64,000 bases of DNA from an uncultured Spirochaetaceae bacterium (GTDB lineage: Bacteria > Spirochaetota > Spirochaetia > Sphaerochaetales > Sphaerochaetaceae), in NCBI GenBank assembly GCA_944389075.1, contig CALXLA010000002.1, positions 1-64,000 on the forward strand, given 5' to 3'. A program made the translations under genes and the position numbers. Within the stretch, counting starts at the first letter, position 1; each line of letters begins with the position of its first letter. Shown here in pieces: positions 32,828 to 41,995 of the stretch. Under the pieces are notes generated by a model. That model was not told the origin of the DNA, searched no databases, and saw only the letters and a list, made by a program, of their open reading frames with translations.

Positions 32828-34105
32828 ATGAAGGATTCCAGAAAAGAGATAATATCATGGTCGCTGTACGACTGGGCGAACAGCTCATTTGCGACAACTG
32901 TAATGGCGGGGTTCTTCCCGATATTCTTCTCTCAATATTGGTCTTATGGCGCTGACAGCACGCAGAGCACATTCTTCCTCGGGCTTGGCAATTCGATTGC
33001 ATCGCTTGTCATCGCACTCATCGCGCCTATAATCGGAGCTATAGCCGACAGGGGAAGCTATCGGAAGAAGCTCCTGATTTTCTTTGCCTTCCTTGGCTCT
33101 GTCATGACGATAGGACTTGCTTTCATCGCCATGGGAATGTGGCCTATGGCTATATTCTTCTACATTGTCGCGACAATAGGATTCTCAGGTGCGAATACAT
33201 TGTATGACTCCCTTCTTCCTTCCGTCGCTTCGGAGAAGAAAATCGATTTCGTCTCATCTCTTGGCTATGGTCTCGGGTATATAGGAGGCGGCCTTCTCTT
33301 TCTCATCAATGTCGCCATGTATATATTCCCGACAGCTTTCGGTCTTGAAGATGGCATCGAAGGTGTCAAGGCTTCTTTCATAACGGTAGGAGTCTGGTGG
33401 ATGGTCTTCACAATACCGCTTATCCTTTTCGTGAAAGAGCCGAAAGGAGAGAAGATAAGTCTTGGTGTCGCTGTAAAGGATGGATTCGGGCAGATAGGCA
33501 GGACTCTGAAGGATCTGAGGAATCTGAAGAGCATAGCATGGTTCCTTGTCGGATACTGGTGCTATATCGATGGTGTTGATACGATCATCAGGATGGCCAC
33601 GGATTACGGTACAGCCCTTGGATTTTCTGCAACAAGCCTGATCATCGCACTGCTGATTACCCAGTTTGTGGCTTTTCCTGCTGCAATCGGCTATAACTTC
33701 CTCGGTCAGAAGATCGGAATCAGGAAGGCCCTGAATATCGCGATATTCGCATACATTGCCATTGCCACTCTCGGCTATTTCATGCAGACAGAGATTCATT
33801 TCTTCATTCTTGCGATGTGCATCGGCCTTTTCCAGGGTGGAATCCAGGCCCTCTCACGCTCATATTACGCCCGTCTTATCCCTAAGGAGCATTCATCCCA
33901 GTTCTATGGATTCTTCAATATGCTTGGCAAGTTCGCTGCCATCATAGGGCCTCTTCTCGTAGGCGTGATCTCAGTCATCACCGGAGACCAGAGGAACGGC
34001 ATATTCTCGCTTGTCATCCTCTTCATAATCGGATTCTTCCTTCTCAGAAAGGTGGATGAGGATAAAGCCGCGGAGGAAGTTGAGGCATACAGGCAGCTTC
34101 AGTGA
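32828..34105 (+). CDS. MFS transporter, UMF1/Atg22-like family
   Basis: 425 residues from the ATG at 32828 with AGAGGGG upstream; an in-frame start 105 bases earlier would add an unlikely leader. The N-terminus ISWSLYDWANSSFATTVMAGFFP is the signature of the UMF1 family. Twelve membrane helices are visible, with the MFS loop GAIADRGSYRKKLL between helices 2 and 3. Members are related to yeast vacuolar amino-acid exporter Atg22, and the bacterial substrates are largely unknown. It is monocistronic, divergent from the NifX-like gene. Confidence 0.9.
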   Translation: MKDSRKEIISWSLYDWANSSFATTVMAGFFPIFFSQYWSYGADSTQSTFFLGLGNSIASLVIALIAPIIGAIADRGSYRKKLLIFFAFLGSVMTIGLAFIAMGMWPMAIFFYIVATIGFSGANTLYDSLLPSVASEKKIDFVSSLGYGLGYIGGGLLFLINVAMYIFPTAFGLEDGIEGVKASFITVGVWWMVFTIPLILFVKEPKGEKISLGVAVKDGFGQIGRTLKDLRNLKSIAWFLVGYWCYIDGVDTIIRMATDYGTALGFSATSLIIALLITQFVAFPAAIGYNFLGQKIGIRKALNIAIFAYIAIATLGYFMQTEIHFFILAMCIGLFQGGIQALSRSYYARLIPKEHSSQFYGFFNMLGKFAAIIGPLLVGVISVITGDQRNGIFSLVILFIIGFFLLRKVDEDKAAEEVEAYRQLQ

Positions 34106-34140
34106 TTGCCCGATGAGGCAGTGGCTGTTAGAATCTCTGT

Positions 34141-34749
34141 ATGCTTAGAAGGATTTCTATTCTCATTGCCATTCTTCTATGCCTTGGCTTTCAGGCTTTC
34201 AGTGCAGCAAGTCCAGATGAGAGGACAGCCTCAGAAGCGGCTCATTTCGCATTTGCTGCTGCAATTGCTTCCTATTATTCAAATCCTCAGGTAAGCCTGC
34301 AGGGTGTCACTTTTGACACATACGATGCCGCAGTTCCCGGTCAGATATCATTCGTCCGATCTGACCTTTCTACATACCAGGATTCATTCGGTTTCTTCTC
34401 TGATGACAGACGGGCAGGCTTTGTCATGAATATAATCGCCAAGTTCATCTCAGGCGATATGGAAATGCCTTCTGCGGGGGAACTGATTGCTGATGGAACA
34501 ATCAGGGTGACTGAGAGCTCGGGACTTGGTCCCTGGCTGAAGGAGACAGATGACTGGAGCGGAACCGGATTCAGGTTTTCCGTATCCCTGATGATAGATG
34601 GTTCGCTTCTTTCCGGCGGGAATGTCGTTGAAGGAAGCTTCAAGGTGACAGGTTCAGAGAATAGGACAGTTCTGATTGAACCGGAGTACTTCAGGATAAA
34701 TGGTTCTGATTTCAGGCTTGAAGATAGTGTATACTCTTTTACTGACTAG
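34141..34749 (+). CDS. Exported protein of unknown function
   Basis: 202 residues. The N-terminal 21 residues (MLRRISILIAILLCLGFQAFS) look like a Sec signal peptide cleaved by signal peptidase I (no cysteine). The mature part is rich in Ser, Gly and Asp with alternating strands, probably a beta-rich periplasmic or outer-membrane-facing protein. No motif was recognised. It lies 9 bp upstream of the hexokinase gene in the same direction, so it may share its transcript, but a functional link is not evident. No clear ribosome site precedes the ATG. Confidence 0.7.
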   Translation: MLRRISILIAILLCLGFQAFSAASPDERTASEAAHFAFAAAIASYYSNPQVSLQGVTFDTYDAAVPGQISFVRSDLSTYQDSFGFFSDDRRAGFVMNIIAKFISGDMEMPSAGELIADGTIRVTESSGLGPWLKETDDWSGTGFRFSVSLMIDGSLLSGGNVVEGSFKVTGSENRTVLIEPEYFRINGSDFRLEDSVYSFTD

Positions 34750-34758
34750 GAGGATTCT

Positions 34759-36051
34759 ATGAATAAGGCAGAAGACTTTATTTCAAGACATATGCTTGGT
34801 GCTGAATGCGTGGATGAGGACAAGGTCCTCGCATTCTTTCTTGATGAGATGGGAAAGGGACTTGCTGAGGAAGGCGGCAGTTCCCTTGCGATGATTCCTA
34901 CATACATCGCTCCGGATGCGGATATCGTTGCGGATAAGTCCGTGATAGTCATGGATGCCGGCGGCACAAATTTCCGTACCTGTCTTGTCACATTCGACAA
35001 GGACAGGAAGCCAGTCATCTCGGATTTCCAGAAAGTCGGCATGCCTGGAGCCAAAAGCGCCGTCACTGCAGCTGAGTTTTTCTCGATTCTCGCAGACAAC
35101 GTCGAACGCCTCATAGATAAGAGCGACAGAATCGGATTCTGCTTTTCATATGCCACGAAGATCCTTGAGAACCACGATGGGATCCCGATGATCTTCTCGA
35201 AGGAGATAAAGGCAGAGGAAGTCATTGGCATGCCGCTTGGCGAGAATCTCCTTGCAGAACTTGCACGCCGAGGGCACGATGTATCGAAGCATAAGGTATC
35301 AGTAGTCAATGATACGGTCGCGACACTTCTTGCCGCAAAAGCCTGTTATCCTGATAATGCATCTTCCTATGTAGGATTCATACTCGGGACAGGTACGAAT
35401 ACAGCTTATATCGAGAAAAATGCCTCAATCGGCAAGATCGCGGGAGACAGCGGGCGCCAGATCATCAATGTGGAATCCGGATGCCTCCGCCTTGCGCTTG
35501 GAGACCTCGATAAGAAGTTCATCGATAGCACGAAGGATCCTGATTCCTACTGGTTCGAGAAGAAGATATCAGGAGCATATCTCGGAGAGTTCTCCGCATG
35601 CGTGCTGAGGGAAGCTGTCGCGGAAGGTGTGCTCTCCGAAGAGTTCGGAAAGCGCTTCAGCCAGATCCAGCCTCTCAATACGACACGCATGAGCAACTAC
35701 CTTGAGATGTGCCATAACACTGATTACGACCTTGTGCGCTGTGTTGAGGGCTCTGAAGAGGATGCATCCGCGCTCTACAAGATCCTGAAGGCTATAATCG
35801 AAAGAGCCGGAAAGCTTACGGCAATCAACCTCACAGCTGCGATTCTTGCGTCCGGCGAAGGAATGAATCCAAGAGAACCTGTTGTCATCAATGCAGATGG
35901 GACGACATTCTACAAGACAGAGTTCCTTGAATTCTATACGAGGCTGTATCTCGACAAGATCCTTGAGAAGAAGCATGGAAGGTATTATCAGATGGTACAG
36001 ATAGACTCGTCTCCAACACTTGGCGCGGCAATAGCAGGACTATCAATCTGA
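34759..36051 (+). CDS. Hexokinase of the eukaryotic-type family
   Basis: 430 residues. It has the phosphate-1 loop VMDAGGTNFRTC, the sugar region FCFSYATKI, the catalytic Asp in SVVNDTVATLLAA, the phosphate-2 loop GFILGTGTNTAYIE and a NVESGCLRLALGD glucose-binding stretch with the usual Glu. This is the eukaryotic hexokinase family (PF00349/PF03727), not the short bacterial glucokinase or ROK family. Treponemes are known to encode such a protein. It phosphorylates hexoses taken up without a PTS, in keeping with the ABC importers here. The stop overlaps the pyridoxal kinase start by one base. Confidence 0.9.
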   Translation: MNKAEDFISRHMLGAECVDEDKVLAFFLDEMGKGLAEEGGSSLAMIPTYIAPDADIVADKSVIVMDAGGTNFRTCLVTFDKDRKPVISDFQKVGMPGAKSAVTAAEFFSILADNVERLIDKSDRIGFCFSYATKILENHDGIPMIFSKEIKAEEVIGMPLGENLLAELARRGHDVSKHKVSVVNDTVATLLAAKACYPDNASSYVGFILGTGTNTAYIEKNASIGKIAGDSGRQIINVESGCLRLALGDLDKKFIDSTKDPDSYWFEKKISGAYLGEFSACVLREAVAEGVLSEEFGKRFSQIQPLNTTRMSNYLEMCHNTDYDLVRCVEGSEEDASALYKILKAIIERAGKLTAINLTAAILASGEGMNPREPVVINADGTTFYKTEFLEFYTRLYLDKILEKKHGRYYQMVQIDSSPTLGAAIAGLSI

Positions 36052-36869
36052 TGGCTGTCCTTGCAATACACGATCTTTCGTGTTTTTCCAAATCATCGCT
36101 TACAGTAGCGCTTCCTGTAATGGAGGCGCTTTCTGTAGAGACAGCAGTCCTGCCGACAGCTCTTCTTTCAACGCAGACAGATGGCTTCGATGATATCTAC
36201 ATAAGGGATCTTTCCGGAGATATGACTGCGATCGATGGCAGATTCTCATCTCTGGGACTCAGGTTCGATGGCATATACTCAGGATTCCTTGCATCTGTTG
36301 AGCAGATAGATATCGTTTCATCCATCATCGATAAGTATGCTACGCTTACCCTTGTCGATCCCGTGATGGGAGATGATGGCAAGCTTTATCAGACGATAAC
36401 GGAAGATCATGCTGCTGCCATGATCCGTCTTGCACGCAAGGCAGATATAATCACGCCGAACTTCACTGAAGCATCGATCATCGCGGACATAGGCCCTCTT
36501 CCTAAGAAGCTTGACCAGCGCGATATCAAGGACCTCGTGACTGTCCTGAGGTCTCTCGGGCCACAGAAAGGCGCCATCACATCCATACCGCTTTCCTCAG
36601 GAGGCCTTGGCAATGCAGCATGGGACGGGGATGAGATTAGACTCTTCCAGTATGAGGATATCGGGGTATCATATCCGGGTTCCGGTGATCTGTTCGCCTC
36701 AATCGTCTTTGCTCTTACCGTGAAAGGCGACAGTTTCTTCGGATCTGTACTTCATGCGACATCGATAGCTTCCATCGCGATAGCTTCCGCGAAGGCGAAG
36801 GGACGTGACAGGCGCTTAGGCATTGAGCTGTCTCCTGCCATAGCCGAGATCAGGCGCAGAGCCCTTTAG
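36051..36869 (+). CDS. Pyridoxal/pyridoxamine kinase (PdxK/PdxY-like)
   Basis: 272 residues of the ribokinase superfamily. The N-terminal MAVLAIHDLSCFSKSSLTVALPVM and PTALLSTQTDG segments are typical of PdxY/PdxK, followed by LVDPVMGDDGKLY, DIITPNFTEASI and the anion hole with the catalytic Asp (PGSGDLFASIVFA). It makes pyridoxal phosphate from salvaged vitamers. The last 54 bp overlap the 3' end of the convergent patatin gene. Confidence 0.9.
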   Translation: MAVLAIHDLSCFSKSSLTVALPVMEALSVETAVLPTALLSTQTDGFDDIYIRDLSGDMTAIDGRFSSLGLRFDGIYSGFLASVEQIDIVSSIIDKYATLTLVDPVMGDDGKLYQTITEDHAAAMIRLARKADIITPNFTEASIIADIGPLPKKLDQRDIKDLVTVLRSLGPQKGAITSIPLSSGGLGNAAWDGDEIRLFQYEDIGVSYPGSGDLFASIVFALTVKGDSFFGSVLHATSIASIAIASAKAKGRDRRLGIELSPAIAEIRRRAL

Positions 36870-37955
36870 CCTCACACTGTCATGCACATCCTCATCAACA
36901 AGCCATTCCGCATATTCCCTGAGCTTGCGCTCTGAGAGGTCTGCCATCCTGATTCCTGCATCAAGCAGTTCCTTCGTATCAGTTGGCTTTATCGAATCGA
37001 GCTTGATCTTCTTCTCCAGGACCTGCTCCCAGATCCTGGTATATGAGATATCGCGGATGCTGCCCGCGATGATATCCACATTCTCAAGCCCGGCTTCCGT
37101 GTATATCTTTATGACAGGGGATGCCCAGCTCTTGATTCCTCCTCCGATGTCCTTGTCCTCAAGGCGGAATCCCGGAGAGCCTGTGGAGAGAGACAGGATC
37201 CTGAACTCATCCGCATCTGGATAGAGTTTTCTTGCCTCTGAATAGGCGAGCAGGGCAGGATTGTTTGCGATAAGCCCTCCATCCACAAGCCTCAGCTGCC
37301 TTCTTTCCCTGCTGTCGTAAAGTTCGGAGAGGGGGAAGTACATAGGGGCCGCTGCGCTTGCACGGGCTGCTTCCCTCGCAAGGAATGGATTCCCATCCCA
37401 GCTCCTGAAAAGATAGCACTTTCCGCTTGCTATATCGAAAGAGACAGCCATTGTAGGCACAAGCATATCCTTCATCATCACATCGCGGAGCATCGTCTTC
37501 AGGAAGTCCTCGAAAGGCGCTGCTGTATACTTGTCCTGCAGTATCGGGTAGAGGATTGTCTTCGAACTCAATGTGGATGGGAATATCCTCGGGCCATTGT
37601 CTATGTATATATCCTTGAAAAGAGTCGGATCCGCCCCCGGCGCGATATATCCCTTTACGTAGTTCTCCTTTCTGATGAATCCTGTCTTTCTTACGCTCTC
37701 CACGGCGAACGGCTGCAGATTCTCAGCAGTCAGTGCCGTCTTCTCTGCAGGAGATGCAAGGCCCAGCGCAAGAAGCGCTCCTGTACTGGTTCCCGCAATC
37801 ATGTCGAAATGAGAATAGAGAGGACGCCTGTCACCCATCGACCGGAGTATGCTGTTCAGGCGCGCGAGCACGACTGAAGGGATTATGCCCCTCATGCCTC
37901 CGCCATCTATCGAAAGGATGTATCTTATCTCTCTTTTCCTGCTGAAGAACCACAT
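36816..37955 (-). CDS. Patatin-like phospholipase
   Basis: 379 residues from the ATG at 37955; a longer frame to 38201 would overlap the divergent radical SAM gene. The patatin core is complete: oxyanion hole DGGGMRGI, nucleophile elbow GTSTG with catalytic Ser, and the Asp of the dyad in VDGGLIANNPALLAY. ASAAAPMYFP is also typical. These enzymes remove fatty acids from phospholipids or glycolipids. There is no signal peptide; the short basic N-terminus (MWFFSRKREIRY) points to the cytoplasm or inner membrane surface. Confidence 0.93.
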   Translation of the reverse strand: MWFFSRKREIRYILSIDGGGMRGIIPSVVLARLNSILRSMGDRRPLYSHFDMIAGTSTGALLALGLASPAEKTALTAENLQPFAVESVRKTGFIRKENYVKGYIAPGADPTLFKDIYIDNGPRIFPSTLSSKTILYPILQDKYTAAPFEDFLKTMLRDVMMKDMLVPTMAVSFDIASGKCYLFRSWDGNPFLAREAARASAAAPMYFPLSELYDSRERRQLRLVDGGLIANNPALLAYSEARKLYPDADEFRILSLSTGSPGFRLEDKDIGGGIKSWASPVIKIYTEAGLENVDIIAGSIRDISYTRIWEQVLEKKIKLDSIKPTDTKELLDAGIRMADLSERKLREYAEWLVDEDVHDSVRLKGSAPDLGYGRRQLNA

Positions 37956-38022
37956 GTGAATAAGATAGCCTCTTTTGGTGTAAATTGACAGTGGAGAAAT
38001 AGGGAAGTAACATGCACTCGCT

Positions 38023-38961
38023 ATGGAAAAGAATGAATACAGCGACTGCATCCTCTGTCCGAATATGTGCCATGTGAATCGTATGGAAACAACAGGCATC
38101 TGCCGCCAGAAAGATACTGTCAGGATTGCATGGGCAGGACTGCATAGAGGCGAAGAGCCTCCTATAACAGGAGAACATGGCTCCGGCATGATTTTCTTCA
38201 CAGGCTGTCCCCTTCATTGCCAGTACTGCCAGAACAGGCAGATCTCCGGAAGCGATGGCGATAATTACGGAATAGATGTATCAGAGGATGAGCTTTCATC
38301 CATCATGCTTTCGCTTCAGGAAGATGGGGCGGCGACGCTCAATCTTGTAACTGGAACGCATTTCATTCCTTCCATAACAGCTGCTCTTGATAAAGCCAGA
38401 GCAGAAGGTTTCTCGATTCCTGTCGTATGGAACAGCTCAGGTTACGAATCAATCCATGGCCTTGAATTGATCGATCCATATGTCGATCTCTACCTTCTGG
38501 ACTGCAAGACTCTTTCATGCCAGACAGCTTCCAGATTCTGCAGAAAAGAGAAATATGCAGATTATATCATTCCGGTAATGGACTGGATTAAAGAACATCA
38601 TCCAACTACAGATCTGGAAAGTCTCAGGGGTACTGTCCTCCGGCATCTTGTATTTCCAGGAGAGCTTGAGAGCAGCATCAGTTTCCTCCGCTATTTCGCG
38701 GAGCACTATAAGGATAATTTCATATTGTCATTCATGACGCAGTTCGTACCGCCAAAGGAGAAGATATATTTCCCATCTATCTCTGAAGATGAGATAGACA
38801 GGATTCTTTCGCTGATGGATTCACTCGGAATAGAGGATGGATTCATGCAGGATCCTGATGAGGATGACATCCTGTGGATTCCTGATTTCACGAAGGATGT
38901 ACCTTTCCCTGAGTCATTTGCTGACCCGGATCCTTATTTCCTTTCCATCAAGCACCGATAA
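38023..38961 (+). CDS. Radical SAM protein, PflX/activating-enzyme-like
   Basis: 312 residues. The radical SAM cluster motif is CPLHCQYCQN (CxxxCxxC) at about residues 66-75. A preceding Cys pattern (CILCPNMCHVNR ... GICRQ) resembles PflX/YfkA-type proteins annotated as pyruvate formate-lyase activating enzyme homologues, which lack a dedicated glycyl radical partner. The SAM-binding region continues with NLVTGTHFIPS and VVWNSSGYES. The target is unknown; no glycyl radical enzyme is nearby. The 3' end overlaps the convergent UMP kinase gene by 14 bp. Confidence 0.9.
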   Translation: MEKNEYSDCILCPNMCHVNRMETTGICRQKDTVRIAWAGLHRGEEPPITGEHGSGMIFFTGCPLHCQYCQNRQISGSDGDNYGIDVSEDELSSIMLSLQEDGAATLNLVTGTHFIPSITAALDKARAEGFSIPVVWNSSGYESIHGLELIDPYVDLYLLDCKTLSCQTASRFCRKEKYADYIIPVMDWIKEHHPTTDLESLRGTVLRHLVFPGELESSISFLRYFAEHYKDNFILSFMTQFVPPKEKIYFPSISEDEIDRILSLMDSLGIEDGFMQDPDEDDILWIPDFTKDVPFPESFADPDPYFLSIKHR

Positions 38962-39640
38962 TCGTTCCGACAGCTTCTCTTCCTTCGAGGATTGCTATCG
39001 TATTTTCGATGTTCCTTCCGTCTGCGCAGATTACGGTTATCCCGCTTTCCTCAGCCATACGGGAGGCAACAGGGTCGAATGGGGTGTTCTTTCCCGGAGA
39101 CCATTCATCGCCGACCATTTTCCTGAAGTCCTGCCAGCTTATTGTGTCGATTGGCGTTGCGTCCGGGTTTGTCCTCGGATCGTCTGTATAGACTTTCTTT
39201 ATGTTCGAGAGATTAATCACCCTCTTCGCGCCGTAGCGTTTCGCAAGGTATACAGCGTCCGTGTCTGTGGAGAAGCCCGGCTTCCAGCCACCTGCCACGA
39301 GTATCCTTCCTGAGAAGCTTATATCCTCAGCTGTGGGATCTGTCACGATCCCGGGTGATGAAAGGGGGGCGAAGGCAGCCTGAACGAGCATAGCGTTCAG
39401 ATGTGTTGCCCTGATTCCTATCCAGTCGAGTGCAGCTGCCGATGCCTCTGGCGATACGGCCTTGAGTGCCTGCTGGTAAATCCTTGCAGGAGCTCCGCCG
39501 CCGATGACGAATATAAGCTTGTCGTCCTTGTTCGCTGCAAGATATTCTCCGATGCTTTCCCTGAATGATCTGAGAAATTCAGGATCCGGCCTGTCTGGTG
39601 CGATTATCGAACCGCCCACTGATAATACTGTAATGCTCAC
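38948..39640 (-). CDS. pyrH: UMP kinase, archaeal/spirochaete-type
   Basis: 230 residues of the amino-acid kinase fold: TVLSVGGSIIAP at the start, FVIGGGAPARIYQQ, GIRATHLNAML, AGGWKPGFSTDTDAVYLAK and VINLSNIKKVYTDDPRT. This is the shorter archaeal-type PyrH, which is also found in spirochaetes, rather than the GTP-regulated hexameric bacterial form. It makes UDP from UMP. It faces the ssb gene divergently, separated by 66 bp. Confidence 0.92.
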   Translation of the reverse strand: MSITVLSVGGSIIAPDRPDPEFLRSFRESIGEYLAANKDDKLIFVIGGGAPARIYQQALKAVSPEASAAALDWIGIRATHLNAMLVQAAFAPLSSPGIVTDPTAEDISFSGRILVAGGWKPGFSTDTDAVYLAKRYGAKRVINLSNIKKVYTDDPRTNPDATPIDTISWQDFRKMVGDEWSPGKNTPFDPVASRMAEESGITVICADGRNIENTIAILEGREAVGTIIGA

Positions 39641-39706
39641 ACTGAGAATATATCACGGACTGGCAGAAATCGCCACTGAGCGTGTATTAATTACAGGAGG
39701 TGAGGA

Positions 39707-40135
39707 ATGAATCACTTGAACAGCATACTTCTTGAGGGAGTAATCGTGGATGACCCCAAGAAAATCGATCTTTCGGAAAAGGATCCGATGACCACATCAC
39801 GTCTTGCGAAATTCGATATTGCAAGCGACCGCTATTACGTTGACAAGAATGGTGCGAAGAATGTCGAGACAGTCTTTATCGGCATACAGTGCTGGAACAT
39901 GATGGCGGACAGGTGTATCGAGAAGCTTGAGAAAGGAATGACTGTAAGGGTTGTCGGAAGACTGAGGCAGAACAGATGGATCACGACCGAAGGAGCCGCC
40001 AGACGTTCGATAGAGATTGTCGCGGATCATGTCGAATACAGATCCCTCAGATCAAAGAACAAGGCTGAGATCCTCGAGAGCGATGAGTCTGAGCGGGAGA
40101 AGATGGGTGAGCCTGAAGTCCTTTACAAGTTCTGA
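39707..40135 (+). CDS. ssb: Single-stranded DNA-binding protein (OB fold)
   Basis: 142 residues. The OB fold starts MNHLNSILLEGVIVDDPK, with IGIQCWNMMADRCIEKLEKGMTVRVVGRLRQNRW the core strand and helix arrangement of SSB. The tail is short and acidic but ends in LYKF rather than the usual DDIPF interaction peptide, so contacts with SSB-partner proteins may differ, or this is a second, non-replicative SSB. ACAGGAGG precedes the ATG. Confidence 0.85.
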   Translation: MNHLNSILLEGVIVDDPKKIDLSEKDPMTTSRLAKFDIASDRYYVDKNGAKNVETVFIGIQCWNMMADRCIEKLEKGMTVRVVGRLRQNRWITTEGAARRSIEIVADHVEYRSLRSKNKAEILESDESEREKMGEPEVLYKF

Positions 40136-40152
40136 GATGCCGCTGTCTCCGG

Positions 40153-40350
40153 CTACCAGTGGTAATGTGGCGGTGGAGGTGGCGGCGGTGGCGGGTAGTG
40201 CACATGCGGCACATACCACGGCCCAAGCGCGATATCAATCATATCCGATGCGATATCAAGCGTCCTTGATGCATAGAACAGCTCTGATGTCGTGCATGAT
40301 GTGATTGTGAACACAAGCAGGAATATGGCCATGAGTTTCTTCATAGCCAT
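40153..40350 (-). CDS. Small lipoprotein with a poly-proline/histidine tail
   Basis: 65 residues, or 63 from the second ATG at 40344. The lipobox TITSC makes Cys19 the acylated residue. The short mature protein ends HVHYPPPPPPPPPHYHW, a run of nine prolines flanked by histidines. Such tails are stiff and may bind metal or cell-wall partners. The tail is encoded by a GGN-rich tract on the plus strand (about 40153-40195) that could slip in replication. It is not part of the fatty-acid operon, since it is 22 bp beyond the synthetase stop. No homologue was recognised. Confidence 0.65.
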   Translation of the reverse strand: MAMKKLMAIFLLVFTITSCTTSELFYASRTLDIASDMIDIALGPWYVPHVHYPPPPPPPPPHYHW

Positions 40351-40372
40351 ATTCTACTTCAGCATGCTGAAA

Positions 40373-41995
40373 TCAAAAACCATTATTTCTCAGTTCCGAA
40401 CGCCTGATCTTGCCGCTTATTGTCTTCGGAAGCTCTTCTGAGAATTCGATGTGCCGTATCCATTTGTATTCAGCAAGACGGGTATTGCAGAATTCCCTGA
40501 TCTCATTCCTGAGCTTATCCGAAGCCTCGGCTTTGTCCGAAAGAACCACAAAGGCCTTTATCGCCTGACCGCGGAGTCTGTCTGGTATTCCGATAACGGA
40601 ACACTCAATAACAGCCGGATGCTCAAGAAGTATGTTCTCAATCTCTCCGGGGCCTATCCTGAATCCTCCGCTTTTTATCACGTCATCAGCTCTTCCGTGG
40701 AACCAGAACAGTCCTTTCTCATCCTTCCAGCCAGTGTCCCCTGTGTGGTATACGCTGCCTCTCCATACATTGCTGTACAGCTCTGGATTATCGAGATAGG
40801 AAGTGAAGATGCCAAGGCTGTGGTCTTCTTTCGGCCTGACCACGATTTCACCGATTTCCCCTGTAGCGGCTTCCGTACCATCCTCCCTCTGTATGAAAAC
40901 AGAGAAGAGAGGGGAGGGACGCCCCATGGAACCTGGTTCCGCATCTCCGCTGAAATCAGCAGTAAGCAGCACAGTCTCGCTCTGGCCATAGCCTTCGCGG
41001 AGCTTCAGGCCTGTCTTCTCATAGAAAAGCCTGAAGACCTCAGGCGAAAGGTATTCCCCTGCTGTCGAAGCGCTTTCAAGCGATGGAAGCTCCGGAATCC
41101 CTTTCTTCGCGAGATATCTGTAGACAGTCGGTGGTGCGCAGAACGATGTGACTGAGAATCTGTTTATGACAGATGCAAGCTTCAGGGGATCGAATGTATC
41201 GAAATCATAAGCCATTACTGCTGATTCCGTGAGCCACTGCCCATAGATCTTTCCCCAGCTTGCCTTTGCCCATCCTGTCTCCGCGACAGTGAAATGGAGT
41301 CCGCCATCACGGGTTTTCTGCCAGTCCCTTGCCGTGATTATATGGGCAAGAGGGTATGTGAAATCATGGATTACAGCCTTGGGATATCCAGTGGTGCCTG
41401 ATGTGAAGTAGATGACCATGTCATCATGAGCGGATGTCTCAGGTCTCTGAAGGTATTCAGGCTCATCCGCAGCCTCCTTCATGATGTTTCTCAGCCCGAA
41501 GCCATCTTCCACTGTCCAGAGAATGATATCATTTCCGGTTTTCACTGCACCTTCCCTTATATGGCTGATGAGACTTGCCTCCGGTGCTGCGATCACCGCA
41601 TCTGCATCTGATGCCGAGAACCTGTATGCGAAATCATCAGGGGTGAGCATGTTCGTCATCGGAATCATCACTGCGCCGATTTTGTGGAGCGCCACGGATA
41701 TCAGCCAGTAGCTCCAATGCCTTTTGAGGGTAAGAGCGACTCTTTTACCTCTGCCTATTCCTGAGGCGATGAGTGCATTCGCAAGCTTTGAGCTTTCCCT
41801 GTCGATGTCGCCGAATGTGAAGGTCCTCTCATCGCCTTCATCATTGCACCAGACAAGAGCTCTCTTCTCTGGAGTCCTGGAAGCTATCCGCGAGACCACA
41901 TCCCAGCCGAAATTGAAGTTCCCAGGATATGTTATCTCTTCTTCCGTGCTTCCATCGCTCAGCGTCCTGATCCTGAGATATTCCTCAAGAATCAT
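40373..41995 (-). CDS. Acyl-CoA synthetase, AMP-forming (medium-chain type)
   Basis: 540 residues. The ANL-family core motifs are present: the P-loop YFTSGTTGYPKAVIHD, the adenine region EGYGQSETVL, the hinge TGDTGWKDEKGLFWFHGRADD and the catalytic Lys in KTISGKIRRSELR near the end. EHPAVIECSVIGIPDRLRGQ is typical of acetyl/acyl-CoA synthetases. It activates a fatty or aromatic acid to its CoA ester. It overlaps accA by 4 bp and ends the fatty-acid operon, so it may recycle or import free fatty acids into that pathway. Confidence 0.92.
   Translation of the reverse strand: MILEEYLRIRTLSDGSTEEEITYPGNFNFGWDVVSRIASRTPEKRALVWCNDEGDERTFTFGDIDRESSKLANALIASGIGRGKRVALTLKRHWSYWLISVALHKIGAVMIPMTNMLTPDDFAYRFSASDADAVIAAPEASLISHIREGAVKTGNDIILWTVEDGFGLRNIMKEAADEPEYLQRPETSAHDDMVIYFTSGTTGYPKAVIHDFTYPLAHIITARDWQKTRDGGLHFTVAETGWAKASWGKIYGQWLTESAVMAYDFDTFDPLKLASVINRFSVTSFCAPPTVYRYLAKKGIPELPSLESASTAGEYLSPEVFRLFYEKTGLKLREGYGQSETVLLTADFSGDAEPGSMGRPSPLFSVFIQREDGTEAATGEIGEIVVRPKEDHSLGIFTSYLDNPELYSNVWRGSVYHTGDTGWKDEKGLFWFHGRADDVIKSGGFRIGPGEIENILLEHPAVIECSVIGIPDRLRGQAIKAFVVLSDKAEASDKLRNEIREFCNTRLAEYKWIRHIEFSEELPKTISGKIRRSELRNNGF

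Noticed and set aside
36051-38201. Longer start for the patatin gene reaching 38201
   Set aside because: It would run over the start of the divergent radical SAM gene and add 82 residues with no homology; the ATG at 37955 begins just before the patatin core.
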